A stretch of DNA of 64,000 nt from Adenanthera pavonina (Eukaryota > Streptophyta > Magnoliopsida > Fabales > Fabaceae), in NCBI GenBank assembly GCA_026686845.1, contig JAIVEN010000023.1, positions 13,410,001 to 13,474,000 of the forward strand. The letters run 5' to 3'. Each line of letters opens with the position of its first letter. Positions within the stretch are counted from its first letter, which is position 1. A model generated the notes under the pieces. The model saw nothing but the letters and a program-made list of their open reading frames with translations, had not been told where the DNA came from and did not search any database. Positions 37,701 through 49,500 of this stretch are shown piece by piece. A program made the translations under genes and the position numbers.

Positions 37701-38984
37701 ACCGCTAAGCCTCAATCATACAATATGCATCAACAACAAATTGCTGGAACAACCTACCTCCATATAATAAAAGGGACGTTTCATTAGCCCTCATCATTAA
37801 TCTATATGATATGAACTCATGAACACTAACAAATTGCCTTTTAATTTTTTTCCTAATAGTAACTGAATAAAGAGGTATGCTAGTTTCATAGCCACTATTT
37901 CCATATGGAAAAAGGATAGGATATTGTAGAGGTAGATAACCTCTATGGAGCTCATTGATCCTTTTTAATCTGCCTGACTGTTTTTATATGAGGATGTCTC
38001 TTTCACTATAAAAGGATTCAAAATCACCCACAATTAATGCTGCCACATCAAATGAAGAAGGCTGGTCATAAGTTCTGCCATATTGGTTTGTCACATTTAG
38101 GAGCCGTATTTTGACATCAACATCCTCATTATCTTTTACCATATGAGTTGCCATTCTATACTTTTTAACATAAGGATTAAAATCATCAAGAGTATTCATA
38201 ATCTTCTTGACAATCTCATCATCAAGTCGGGATTGCTGCTCCTGAGACCTAAGAAAAAAGTGAAAATAAATGAGACAATGGAATATAATCATATGTGATG
38301 GATAACAAAACCCAAGTTCATCTAAACTTAACTATTCACATAACCTATGGAATAACTAAGGAGAGTCTTTGTGACAACCATCCAAATTCAACTATTCACA
38401 TAACTAATGGATTAACTAAATAGATTTTTTTTTCCAAGACAACCTAACACATTGAAGGATGATTCATTAACACTTCAAGGTGACTACATCGAAGAAGGAA
38501 AAAAATGGAAAAAATTAAAAGACTAAATGATGGAAATACCTCATAGCATGAATACAATTCTGGACTTCATGTTGAGTATCATAGACATACAACTGAGAGT
38601 ACACCGCAGGAGATCGATAGGACGGCAATAAACTACCGATGAAATGATAATTATGCCAAAAAATAATGAATGAATATGGCCCCGAGCCTGAAAAATGCTT
38701 GAGCTTACCTCCCATAAAAGTAAATGAGAACATACTATTGTACAACCTGATATCCTTAATAAACTTCCTAGAATCCGGTTAATCCTTATCAAAATATAAA
38801 TGACGGAAGTATTCAGGGGGACTCTCAATAGAAGGTAACTTAACCTTGCATTGACGACAACACATAGTAAAAACTAGATGATTTAAGGTGGATGCATATT
38901 TAGCCCTCTCATTATACCACATCATGGCATGGCAATGAGAACATTCATAGGTGGCATCCCCATGGTCAAGATATTCAAGGGGAT
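34709..38984 (-). pseudogene. Helitron Rep-helicase (RepHel), main part
   Basis: Minus-strand pieces follow the RepHel order. First a Cys/His cluster (YLDHGDATYECSHCHAMMWY). Next the Helitron-like N domain (YNSMFSFTFMGGKL, YSQLYVYDTQHEV). Then HUH Rep with FQKRGLPHIHILLF (metal-binding His pair) and the two-Tyr motif YLFKYLTKG. Then the linker (AWMECNIHNDLARTL) and PIF1 helicase with Walker A GQGGTGKTF, Walker B FIIWDEAL and GGDF. Breaks: TAG at 36680-36682, where the family has Trp (EAT*RIFAYN); a stop after GGDF near 35294; and several more stops in 37340-37980. The piece ends at RNIDQSS, where the CACTA element is inserted. No exon upstream of 38984 is recognised. Confidence 0.88.
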
Positions 38985-39180
38985 CTGCACATGGAAGAAA
39001 GCAAATTAAAATGGTCTTGAAAAAAAAAAGAAAAAAAAACACAAACCACATTAAAAAGAGAAATATAAGAATTAAATTACTGTAAATATGAAGAAGTTAA
39101 TCCTCACCCAAAACATGACAACTAACATCAGACACTATAATTAACTCTAAACTGCATACAGGTACGTGATTTTTTTTTTT

Positions 39181-39630
39181 AAGTAGAAAGCCCAACTCCA
39201 CTTGCCATATTTTTTTCACGGGATCACATACTTGTATATTATCCCAGATACTATATATCACGTGCCCAATTTTTTTCTCGAATAAAAATTCCAATGCCAC
39301 TTGTCATCTATACTTTTTTTTTCATGGGATCATATACTTGTATATTACTCCACACATTATACCCTCAAATTGCTCTAAATGGAGATATATTTCATGGAAC
39401 ATATCACGTGCCCCATTTTTTTTTCAAATAAAAATCCCAATTCCACCTGCCATTTGTTTTTACACCATACCCTCAAATTGCTCTAAATCAAGACATATTT
39501 CATGGAACATATATGTGTGGGGTTTTCAAATAAAAATCCCAATTCCACTTGCCATTTATCTATTTTTTTTCCATGGGATCATATACTTGCATATTACTTC
39601 ATACATTATACTCTCAAAGTGCCCTTCATT
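39181..39630. repeat. Imperfect ~120-bp tandem repeats upstream of the helicase pseudogene
   Basis: Three to four degenerate copies share the blocks AAAAATCCCAATTCCACTTGCC, CATGGGATCATATACTTGTATA, CCCTCAAATTGCTCTAAAT and TTTCATGGAACATAT. The array is upstream of the Helitron Rep-helicase on its coding strand, so it may be part of the element's sub-terminal region. No coding function. Confidence 0.7.
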
Positions 39631-40220
39631 AATTTCATTCATCAATTTCATACGTGGTTGATCGATAAATTCACCTTTTTATTTTCCATTTAATTTAATT
39701 CAGGCATGGATACCATGCTTCGTCAACCATAGCACCACACTTGTTTAATTCCAAACCCACTTAGGAGCCTTCTTAAAAGCCTGCTGACATATATATACAG
39801 ACATCAATATATCATGAGAATATACTCCACAGAGTGCATCTGGAATGACATTAGTACCTGGGAAATCAACACCCACCTAATCCAATTGAGCTTATCCGTT
39901 CCTCTCACCTCATTGACCCACTTGCCAATGCATAAGGGGGCGCCAAGCCGCTGACCCAAGGTTACCATCACACCACATTGACACACACACACACACACTC
40001 TCAAGCGGAATCTCAATAAAAAGGAAAATTAAAAACTTCCCATGACACCACACAATACAAATAGAGGACACAATGCAATACAGGAACATGCAAGCATCTT
40101 AATCAACAATATTATACATGAAGAACAACTCATACACATCAGCGATAGGGTTCTCTTGAATTTGGATATGTATTAGTTCCTTATTCACAGACATTGGGAA
40201 AAGGCAGGAGGAAATTAGAG

Positions 40221-40313
40221 AACAAATGCATGCAATAACAGAACACATGCACGCAAATGAGGGACAGAACAAATGCATGCAATCACAGAACACATGCATG
40301 GAAATGAGGGACA
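40221..40313 (+). repeat. Two 47-bp direct repeats
   Basis: Copies start at 40221 and 40268 (AACAAATGCATGCAAT..., ...AAATGAGGGACAG), differing at a few bases. Just downstream (40398-40455) the block CAGTGCTAGGAACA is repeated, partly decayed. Confidence 0.8.
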
Positions 40314-40460
40314 AACGGAGGCCAAACGAACATGAACATGACACAAGTGCATGCAGACTGATAATGAACGATGAAGAACAGGGAAAGGAAATGAACAACA
40401 GTGCTAGGAACAGGACAACACAGTGCTAGGAACAATGCAGAACAGTGCTATCCACAGTGT

Positions 40461-41820
40461 TATGGGCTGAAGCTTGTATCTTTTTAATTGATATTTATAA
40501 TTCTAGTTTTTTTTTATTATTTTTTTAACAATCATATCATAATTAGACAATGCTTAACATCGTTATTACTTTTACGTATTACATAAACTTTGTAACAAAA
40601 ATATGCAACTTGGTTTTACATTGTAAATTAAATTAAATTAAATTATAGACAAATTAAATTTTGGAGAATTTAACATTTTTATTTTCATGTACATTGTACA
40701 TGATAAAATCATATGCAGATCAAGAAGAGGAATATGCAATTATATCGAAACCCCCCTTGCAAAAATGTTTTTATATAAACTTTAATACTAATAAAAGGGG
40801 AAAATATCAATATATTATTATATTTAAGTTTGTTATTTGTATTATTAATTTATTTCTAAATTTAAAAAACATATATTTTGTTTTGATTTGATATAAGTAT
40901 ATTAGATATATAAGTTTAAGTACCTCACTTTTATTCAGGCAAAAAAAAAAACCTAACTTTTACATTTTTAACAACTAATTTTAGACTAAAATATATAAGA
41001 CTTTTATCATCCCATGAATCTTTAAAAGTTTTAAAACTAAGAACCTTTCGTTTAATATTTTGAACATCAACTTTCTTATCATTAAAATTATAGTTAAATT
41101 TAGCCATTTATACTGTATTACTATTTTTTTATCATATGCCAAGTCATGACACTGAAATTTTAAGTTTTAAAATTATTTTATTTAAACTTCAAAAATGTAT
41201 TTAGACAATTTTATAATTTTCTTCCTGAAAATTCCCTTATTTTTTCGCCCTTAGCCTACCGTAGTATTTGTTGGTCTTTCTTTTCAGCATGTATCAATTA
41301 CATTTCGTAGAAAACTGTGCTCTTCTGAACCAGCGCAAGTTCCGAAGTTTAATTATTATTTTCATAATTTGTCAAACTTATCAAATTATAGGATAGCAAG
41401 CACAATTTTTATTTTTTATGTGGGAACATTTGTGCAGTTTGCTTCATCTATAATTTGTTAATTATTATTATTATACCTATGTGCTTATTTGGTTCCACTT
41501 TTTGTAAAAAAAAAAGCAGTTTAGGAAAATTAAATTTGTATAGAAAGAAATAGGGACAGATTGCTTTCATATTTCTGAACGACCTCATGCTTCACATTTC
41601 AAGATGGGTTGAATTTAAAAAAAGCCATGGTTGGGTTTTGTCCAAAGGTTCTTCAAGGTCTTCACATCCTGTCAGTAATCGCAACCTTGTTCTATCTCGT
41701 TGGGTATTAAAATTTGGACATGAATTCTAGCATTTGTGGTGAAAACATGAATTTTGGTTGCTTGGGAGAACGTTGGTTGCTGCAATATCTAGGCGATAAA
41801 AACCTTTAAGCCGCCATTTA
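40461..41820. other. AT-rich intergenic DNA
   Basis: No gene or clear element seen. Poly-T and poly-A tracts are frequent (for example 40500-40530, 40938-40950). Confidence 0.5.
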
Positions 41821-42206
41821 GGGGCTGGGGTCTCTCCATTGGAGGCCCATGGTTTTGACGTGATAGTTTATTTATTTTTAATTATAGATAAAAAATAAAT
41901 TTTTTATCAATTATGTAGATATATATTTTGTGTAATTTTAAATTTGTTTGGTATTTTTTTTAATTATTAAAAAAATGCATGAAATTACAAACTACAACTG
42001 CAGAAATTTAGTTTGATCCAGTTTTTATTGTATAGTATTTTTTTAATAAATAAAAAATTTAAAACTATACCAAAAAAATATATTTACATAATTTTTAAAA
42101 AAATTATTTTTTATTTATAATTTTTTATTTAAAAAATTTAAAAAAAAAAATCAGTCATGGCAAGATCATGGTTGGAGGGGGTCTGGCAAGAGAGACCCCC
42201 ACTCTA
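41821..42206. mobile_element. hAT-type MITE with 8-bp target duplication
   Basis: A 386-bp AT-rich element with ends GGGGCTGGGGTCTCTC and (reverse-complemented) TAGAGTGGGGGTCTCTC. An exact 8-bp direct repeat GCCATTTA flanks it at 41813-41820 and 42207-42214. No coding sequence. Confidence 0.75.
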
Positions 42207-43418
42207 GCCATTTATATTTGGTGAAGGAGCTTTATCATTTAGCCCGTTCGGTCCTATGTCATATTTTTTTCTCAAAATAAATAAGAGAAACTAGCAATTT
42301 TCTTCATATCCTTAGATAAGAGGGAAAGGGACCTTGTGAAAAATTTTTCTCCCTTTGCTTTTCATCCAAATATTTCGAGCTATACTGGGGTAGTGGCAAA
42401 GCTAGGGTGAGGAACAAGGGATTTTCATAAAGGAGAACATGATAAAATTGTCCAAATGCATTTATTAAGTTTAAATAAAATAATTTAAAAAACTTAAAAT
42501 TGCATAACAGATGTCGACATGATATTTATTAGGGTGATATGTCATATGATAAAAAATAGTAATTAATATAAAATAAATATTTAATTTAACTATAATTTTA
42601 ACAATAATTGTGTTGATAGTCAAAATATAAAATATAAAAATTTTAGTTTTAAACTTTTAATTATATAAACGTAGTACGTAAATAACCTAAAATTTATAGG
42701 TAGGTTTTGTACATTTAAGTCTTAATTTAAAAGTGAACCTGCAAATTAGAGGGCTGCTATGACATATAGAACCACAATTACAAATAGGAAAAAAATTAAA
42801 GATCGAATTGCACTTTTGATCACTTATATTATATTACATAAAATTTCTTCTACAAGTTTCTATTTTTCCACATGGTGCTCCTATGTGGAGCCACACATGA
42901 TTTATGCCTCTTTATGTCAGGTGCTCCTATGTGCATTCACATGATTTATGTCAGTGACAATGCCCATCCAGAAGATTACGATGGATTACGTTGGAATTTT
43001 TTAAAAAAAGAAAGAGACGATAAAATGAAAAGATATAATTTTTTATATAAACACAAAAATAATATTATTAAATAATAACCATTTGTTACAAATGCGATGC
43101 ACTGGATAGATAATAATTTAAGAGAATGTCATTCACTTTAAAAATTGAAAATAAAAACATTTTGAAAGAAAAATGACAAAAAATGATTAATCATGTAAGA
43201 AAAGTTAAAATAAAAAGTAAAAAACAAAAGGCATGGAGTATTTTATTTTGACCTGAACCGAGGTATAGCAATAAGCCTACCATAATAGAAGTAATATAGT
43301 AATAAATACATTATATAAAATGATCCATTTCTTTCATGTCTTTCATCGAAGTTCCACACACATAATGTCATGGCTAAAAAACGCATACTAAAATGACAAA
43401 ATCGTCCGACTTTATAGC
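42207..43418. other. Upstream region of the NodGS gene
   Basis: AT-rich, no coding sequence. A near-duplicated phrase GGTGCTCCTATGTG occurs at 42873 and 42920. It should include distal promoter sequence of the NodGS gene, but no specific element can be assigned. Confidence 0.4.
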
Positions 43419-43425
43419 TTATATA
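43419..43425 (+). promoter_or_regulatory. Candidate TATA box of the NodGS gene
   Basis: TTATATA lies 83 bases before the start codon, in a plausible place for a plant core promoter with a short leader. Context only; no transcript start is known. Confidence 0.35.
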
Positions 43426-43507
43426 CAGAAGAAGCTGTACTGGCTCCATCAAGGAAATCGGAAACGGGGTTACAGGCTTTCTGTATTAGTCAAACGCACA
43501 AGGAGAT

Positions 43508-46500
43508 ATGGAATTCACAGATTTGAGAAGAGCGGTGGAGGAGGTTGAGCTCGTGGACGCGCACGCTCACAACATTGTTGACCTTAACTCCAACTTCGCT
43601 TTCATCCATGCCTTCTCTGAAGCCTACGGCGACGCCGTTTCTTTCGCACCTCACTCTATGTCATTCAAGGTACTTCTTCTTCAGTTTTTATCCTGTTATT
43701 AGGAACCATCACTGCTGTCACCTCATCATTTGGATCCGATTGTCTTCATTAATGACTTGCCTCGTGCGCTTGAGTTCTGCAATATCGAAGTCAATACTGA
43801 CCTTTTAGCTTTCACATTATCAAGTCTGATAACCGAAAATAAAACAAACTTGTTATATGCTGACTTAAATGATTCATTTGAGTGATAATACACTCTAAAG
43901 GAACAAAAGACTTTATAGTTTCCAATTTGCTGATTGCCAATCAAAGGACTCAGTTATTAATTCCACTGATCCATAAAACTATTAATGTCTGAATCCATTG
44001 TGATCATGGGAGTACCTCAATCATTATCCGGAAAAACTGGAACTACTGACCTTGAACAATTTTTGGATGATAATCTTTTGTTCTACTACCTTTGAGTTAT
44101 GATATTCTTAAAATGAAAACGGGGAATCATCAGTGTACTGCCAGTCAACTACATATTTTTCTACCAGCTTGCTCAATATTGAGCGCACATGTAAAACAGA
44201 TGGGTGTATATTACATGTTACATTCCAGTTGGTTTTTTGTACATTAGGAAGTCAACATTATTGAAATTAGGGCCGTTTTCTAGGAGGGAAAGATGGGCAG
44301 GGAAAGGGAATAGGTGAGGGGAAAGAAATTTTCTCTTGTTTGATATGTGCAGTGAGGTTTCATTGGGAAACATCCTTTCCCTCATGTAAGGGAGAGAGGA
44401 AGCCTCTCATGAGAAAATTTGATGCAACATGATTCCATTTCCCTTTGCCGACCATACCAAGCATATTTTGCATTCTCATTCCCTTTCTCTTTACTTCTCC
44501 CTTTCCCATTCCCTTTCCGTTTCTCATTTTATTTTTGTGCCAAATGAGGCCTTACTTGAAAGCTTGGGAGGTACAAGAATTTCTTAACAGTTTACTTTCC
44601 TCTTTATGAGAATATAGCTATGCAATCATGATATTATGATAATCAAACCGAAAAACATAGTAAACTGATAACCTGAGGTTTGGGTTTCCTTATCAGAGAT
44701 AAATAATAATTGGAAGTGAAGTTGTAGGAAAAGGATCAAGGAATGACATTGTAGCATGTTCTGTAAATTGTGTGAAAGTAATTGATTATTTGTGCTATGA
44801 TTTCTACTTTCATCTCTACTGCATCAGTTCCTATTGTGCCATTCTTCGGATTTGGTACAAGTATTAAGCTCACTATATTTAATGGTGTTTCATATAAAAA
44901 CTCATAACTCATTCATAAGTGCCCAGGATAATAATTGACTTTGTTCAATGGATATGCTGCATGAAGTATGGGTCTAATTCCTTGTGTCAGATAATTTACT
45001 ATTATCTTGTTAAATTGGTGGTTTAATTCCCAGTTGTACCTTACAATTTATATATGCTAAAGTGTTATTGCATGCAATTTGCTTGAGAACCTTCAAATTA
45101 TTTTGTTTGGCATCTAATTTGTGACTAAACTATGTAATGGCAGAGAAGTTTAAGAGAAATTGCTGAACTCTATGGATCCCAATGTTCTTTGCAAAGTGTT
45201 GAAGAATATCGAAGAGCCTCTGGACTGCAATCCATCTGTTCTACATGCTTCAAAGCTGCAAAAATCTCCACCATACTCATTGATGATGGGTTAGAATTGG
45301 ATAAAAAGCATGATTTGAAGTGGCATGAGAGTTTCACGCCTCTTGTTGGTAGAATCTTAAGAATTGAACGGTTGGCAGAGAGAATTCTTGATGAAGTGAG
45401 ATGCTTAGAGATTTTCACTTTTGATTTGCAATTGCATAATTCTTGGGCATCTTATATTGTTTTGGGCACTCCATTGTTCTTTATTTTGTTCTCGTTGTTT
45501 TCACTGCAAAATGAAATATCTCAGATACAAGCCTTGCTCTATTTTAGGTATATATTGTAGTTTACTTTGACTGATTGTTTTGGGGGAAAGAAAACAACAT
45601 TCTCTTCTGTCAACCGCATTACTAAAGTAAACAAGATAGGGTCCTATGGAAATTTTCATCACAGGAGTTTGTGCAATCATGTCATAAAAATTCAAAGTAA
45701 ACTAGAATTTGAGTGAGGAAAATGTTAAGTTGCTGTTAGTACCGTCCAAGGACCATTGTAAAACAGATTTTGCAAACGGATTTCTTTCATGCATGCATTC
45801 ATTCCTAATGCTTGAAATATTTTTGTTATTTGATTTCATCTTCATTTGTTTTCAATTCTTGTATTTGTAATTGTAGTCATACTCCTTTTCTCTAAGCCAT
45901 ATATTCAGCCAATGTTCATTTTTCTTCATGACATCTTCTAAATCTTATGTTGCTTTAGGCGTTGCCAGATGGACCTCATTGGACATTGGATCAGTTCACT
46001 GAAGCATTTATCTCAAAGTTGAAATCATATCCTTTGCATATCAATCTCTTTTCTAAATTGGTATATAGTTGCATAAATTATTACCAGTTTAACTGGACTC
46101 CTTAGCATTTTTGTTACTGTTGCTGGTGAGATATTTGGATTGAAAAGCATTGCTGCATATCGTAGTGGTCTTGAAATCAACACAAAAGTGACGAAGAAGG
46201 ATGCTGAAGAGGCTCTCACTGAAGTGTTAATTGGTGAGTAGAGTTTGTAAACTGGTTTCACTATGATCTAATGCTGGATATACTTAGTCATAATTCTTTA
46301 CTTTCAGCTGGCAAGCCTGTCCGTATTGCAAACAAAAACCTTGTTGACTACATCTTCTTGCTTAGTTTGGAAGTTGCTCAGTCCTATGACTTGCCAATGC
46401 AGATACACACAGGGTAATGGATAGTTGATAAATTGTTTGATGCTTCTACATATGCTCTGATTGATAGCTAAATATTTTTGGGGGAATGGATGAGCTTTAA

Positions 46501-49500
46501 AAATGGGTAACTGTTTGGGATTTCCAAATAAGTATAAAATAAGATCATTAAAATTTCTGTGCAAATAACAAGACTTCATTTAACATTGTTTCTTGATATG
46601 TCTTGCATTTGACAGTGCATCACTGATGTTGTGGAAGTGCAGTAGTCCATGCCTTGTCCACTTCTAGGATTTACCAAGAATCTTGCTTACATGTTGCAGT
46701 TTCCTTTGTTATTTAATGCTGTTAGGCGACAGATGACCACGTTTTTATATACCTTTCACTTTTACCTAATATACTATATTTTTGCTTCTAGCTTTGGGGA
46801 TACAGATTTGGATATGCGACTGGCCAATCCTCTCCATCTTCGTGCAGTTCTTGAGGACAAGAGATATTCCAAGTGTCGTATAGTTCTTTTACATGCATCC
46901 TATCCATTCTCTAGGGAAGCATCATATCTAGCCTCTGTTTACTCCCAGGTAAATTTTAGATGACTCACTAAATTATATCAGTAGAAATCTAATTTGGATA
47001 ACAGGTTCCTTGGTCTTGTGGATAATATAAATTTTTTCCTTCAGGTGTACCTTGATTTTGGGTTGGCAATTCCGAAGCTCAGTGTTCATGGAATGATATC
47101 TTCAGTCAAAGAGCTATTAGAGCTAGCTCCAATAAATAAGGTGACACAGTATATGAATCCAATGAATAATTTTGGAGTACTGTGCACTGGGTTTAGGAAA
47201 TAAGAATCATTACCTTCATTTCAAAATATGGGGTGAAATTTTGGAGGATTAAAATTTCAAAATATAAGTCATTTTGTAAAAGTTGGTGGCCATTTTATGC
47301 TTTCTTTCCAATTTTATCTCTATTTATGATAGTATTAAATAATGAGACAAAATAGTAAAAAAAGGTATGGTGGAGAGAGAATAATTCATTTTTACCTCTA
47401 TTTAATGAAGGTAATTTTGGAAAGATAGAAATTTTTGGAAAAAATTAAGGTTTCTTTGGTGGATGTGAGATAGGTAAATATGACTTATATTTTGAAATAG
47501 AGGGAGTACTATGCACTAGTAGGGAACTATTGGCAGAAATCATGCTCACTTTATGATTCATATCTCCTCCTATTCAAATCTGATTTTATGTCTTGTAGAT
47601 TGATTAGAATCTCCTTTTATACTCAGAATATCTTACATTTATTTCCTAGGATTGAGTTAGAATATCTTGCATTTATTTCCTAGGATTGAGTTGCTGATAC
47701 CTTTGTGGCATCCTTTCCTATTTATAGACGTTCTTTATGCTGGAATAAACACATAGAAGTCCTGAAATTATTTCATGGCATCAGAGCCTAAACCTAATGG
47801 CTCCCTGGAATTGAAACAAAAGCAGAACTTTCATTAGTGCTCTCATGTCTGGATCTGAGAAAATGGATGGAGAGAGGGTACTGCAAGAAAGTTATGGTGG
47901 GAATGGCGAGAACTCCTCTGTGTCAGTCACAAACAATAGAAAGGGTAGTGCTATTGTTTCAGCCATTGGAGGAGGTACTCCAGAATCACTCCCAGCCATG
48001 TTGGTCAACCATAAACTGACCGGCGTTAATGATTTGCAGTGGTCCCGATGTATTTAGATGTTTGTTATTTCAGCCATTGGAGGAGGTACTCCATAATCAC
48101 TCCCAACCATGTTGGTCAACCATAAACTGACCGGCGTTAATTATTTGCAGTGGTCCCGATGTATTTAGATGTTTGTTGGGGTTGAGGCAAGATAAAATAT
48201 CTGACCGGAGAAGTGGAGTAGCCAGTTGAAGATGACCCACGGTACGAGCTATGGGAGGTCGAAAATAACCAGGTTATGTCCTGGCTTATTAATTCCATGG
48301 ATTTAGAAATTAGTGAAGGCTATCTTTTGGCTACTTCAGCCAAAGAAATATGGGACATAGTTCAAATGACCTACTCTCAGATGGAGAATACTGCCGCTTT
48401 TATGCAGGTGAAGAAAAAACTTAAAGATTTAACCCAAAGAAGTATGAGTGTCACTCAATACTATAGTGAACTCAAAAAACTGTGGCAGCAAGCGGATTTG
48501 TGCGACGTTGATGATCGGGATTGTCAATTAGATTTGCCAAAGTCAAAAAGAAAAGTGGAAAAGGAAAGAACTTACGAATTTCTCCTTGGCTTGAGAGATG
48601 AATTTGAAGAAGTCAGGGGGAGAATAATGGGTATGATTCCTCTACCATCTCTTCAAAGTGCTTTTAACATGGCGAAATTTGAAGAAAGCGGGAAGAAACT
48701 TGTTGCTATCTTGGTTTCAAATTCTACTAGTATCACAAATAGTTTTGCACTTGCTGCAAAAGGGGTATCAGCTGCTGAACAAAAGGGAAAAAGAAACTTA
48801 AAATGTGATCACTGTGGAAAAAATGGGCACACCAAGGAGACTTGCTGGAAGCTCCATGGAAAACCCCCAAATCTCAAGCAAAAACTGAAACTAGAAGGGA
48901 AAGGTTATGTAGTAGAAGGAGAAGAGAAACCTAATTTTGAACCTGGAAAGGTGATTCAAGAAGAATTGCAGGTCATGAAGTGAATTCTAGAGAAACATGG
49001 ACATTAGGTGATGATACAGAAAAATCCTTCTACCTCTGCTAATGTAGCCTAGACAGGTAACTGTATAGCTGTTCTCTATGTTAGTATCTTTCTAAGGTTC
49101 ACTTGGATTATAGATTCGGGGGTTTGTGATCACATGACAGATAATAAAGAGTTGTTTAAAACTCTGAAACTGTACAAGGGAGATTTGAGAATCAAAATTG
49201 CATATGGTTCTTACTCTAAAGTTGAAGGAATTGTTACAATTGTGATATGTGGTATTATCAAAATACACAATGTTTACTACGTGCTTGGGCTCAGATGCAA
49301 TTTATTATCTATATATAGATTGCACAAGAGTAAAACATGCAGAGTGCATTTTACTGATGATGGTGATTGGTGCTTTTTTCGGGGAAGATGATTGGACATG
49401 CTAGGGCATATGATGGACTTTATTATCTTGAAGACGAAACTAGTAAGGATGTGAAGAAGGGTGCTTATTCTGCTATTTTGAATAATGATGTGTTAATGTG

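Larger units (their letters stand above)
20893..38984 (-). mobile_element. Decayed Helitron (limits set by coding content only)
   Basis: The span from the first recognisable Rep-helicase exon to the RPA-like fragment. The order on the minus strand is zinc-finger region, HUH Rep endonuclease, PIF1-type helicase, (F-box pseudogene on the other strand), RPA-like. Rolling-circle Helitrons in plants typically carry exactly Rep-helicase plus RPA. The interior is interrupted by a complete CACTA transposon at 25459-34705. I could not identify the 5' TC or the 3' hairpin plus CTRR terminus, so the true ends, and whether RPA and helicase belong to one insertion, are inferred. Confidence 0.6.
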
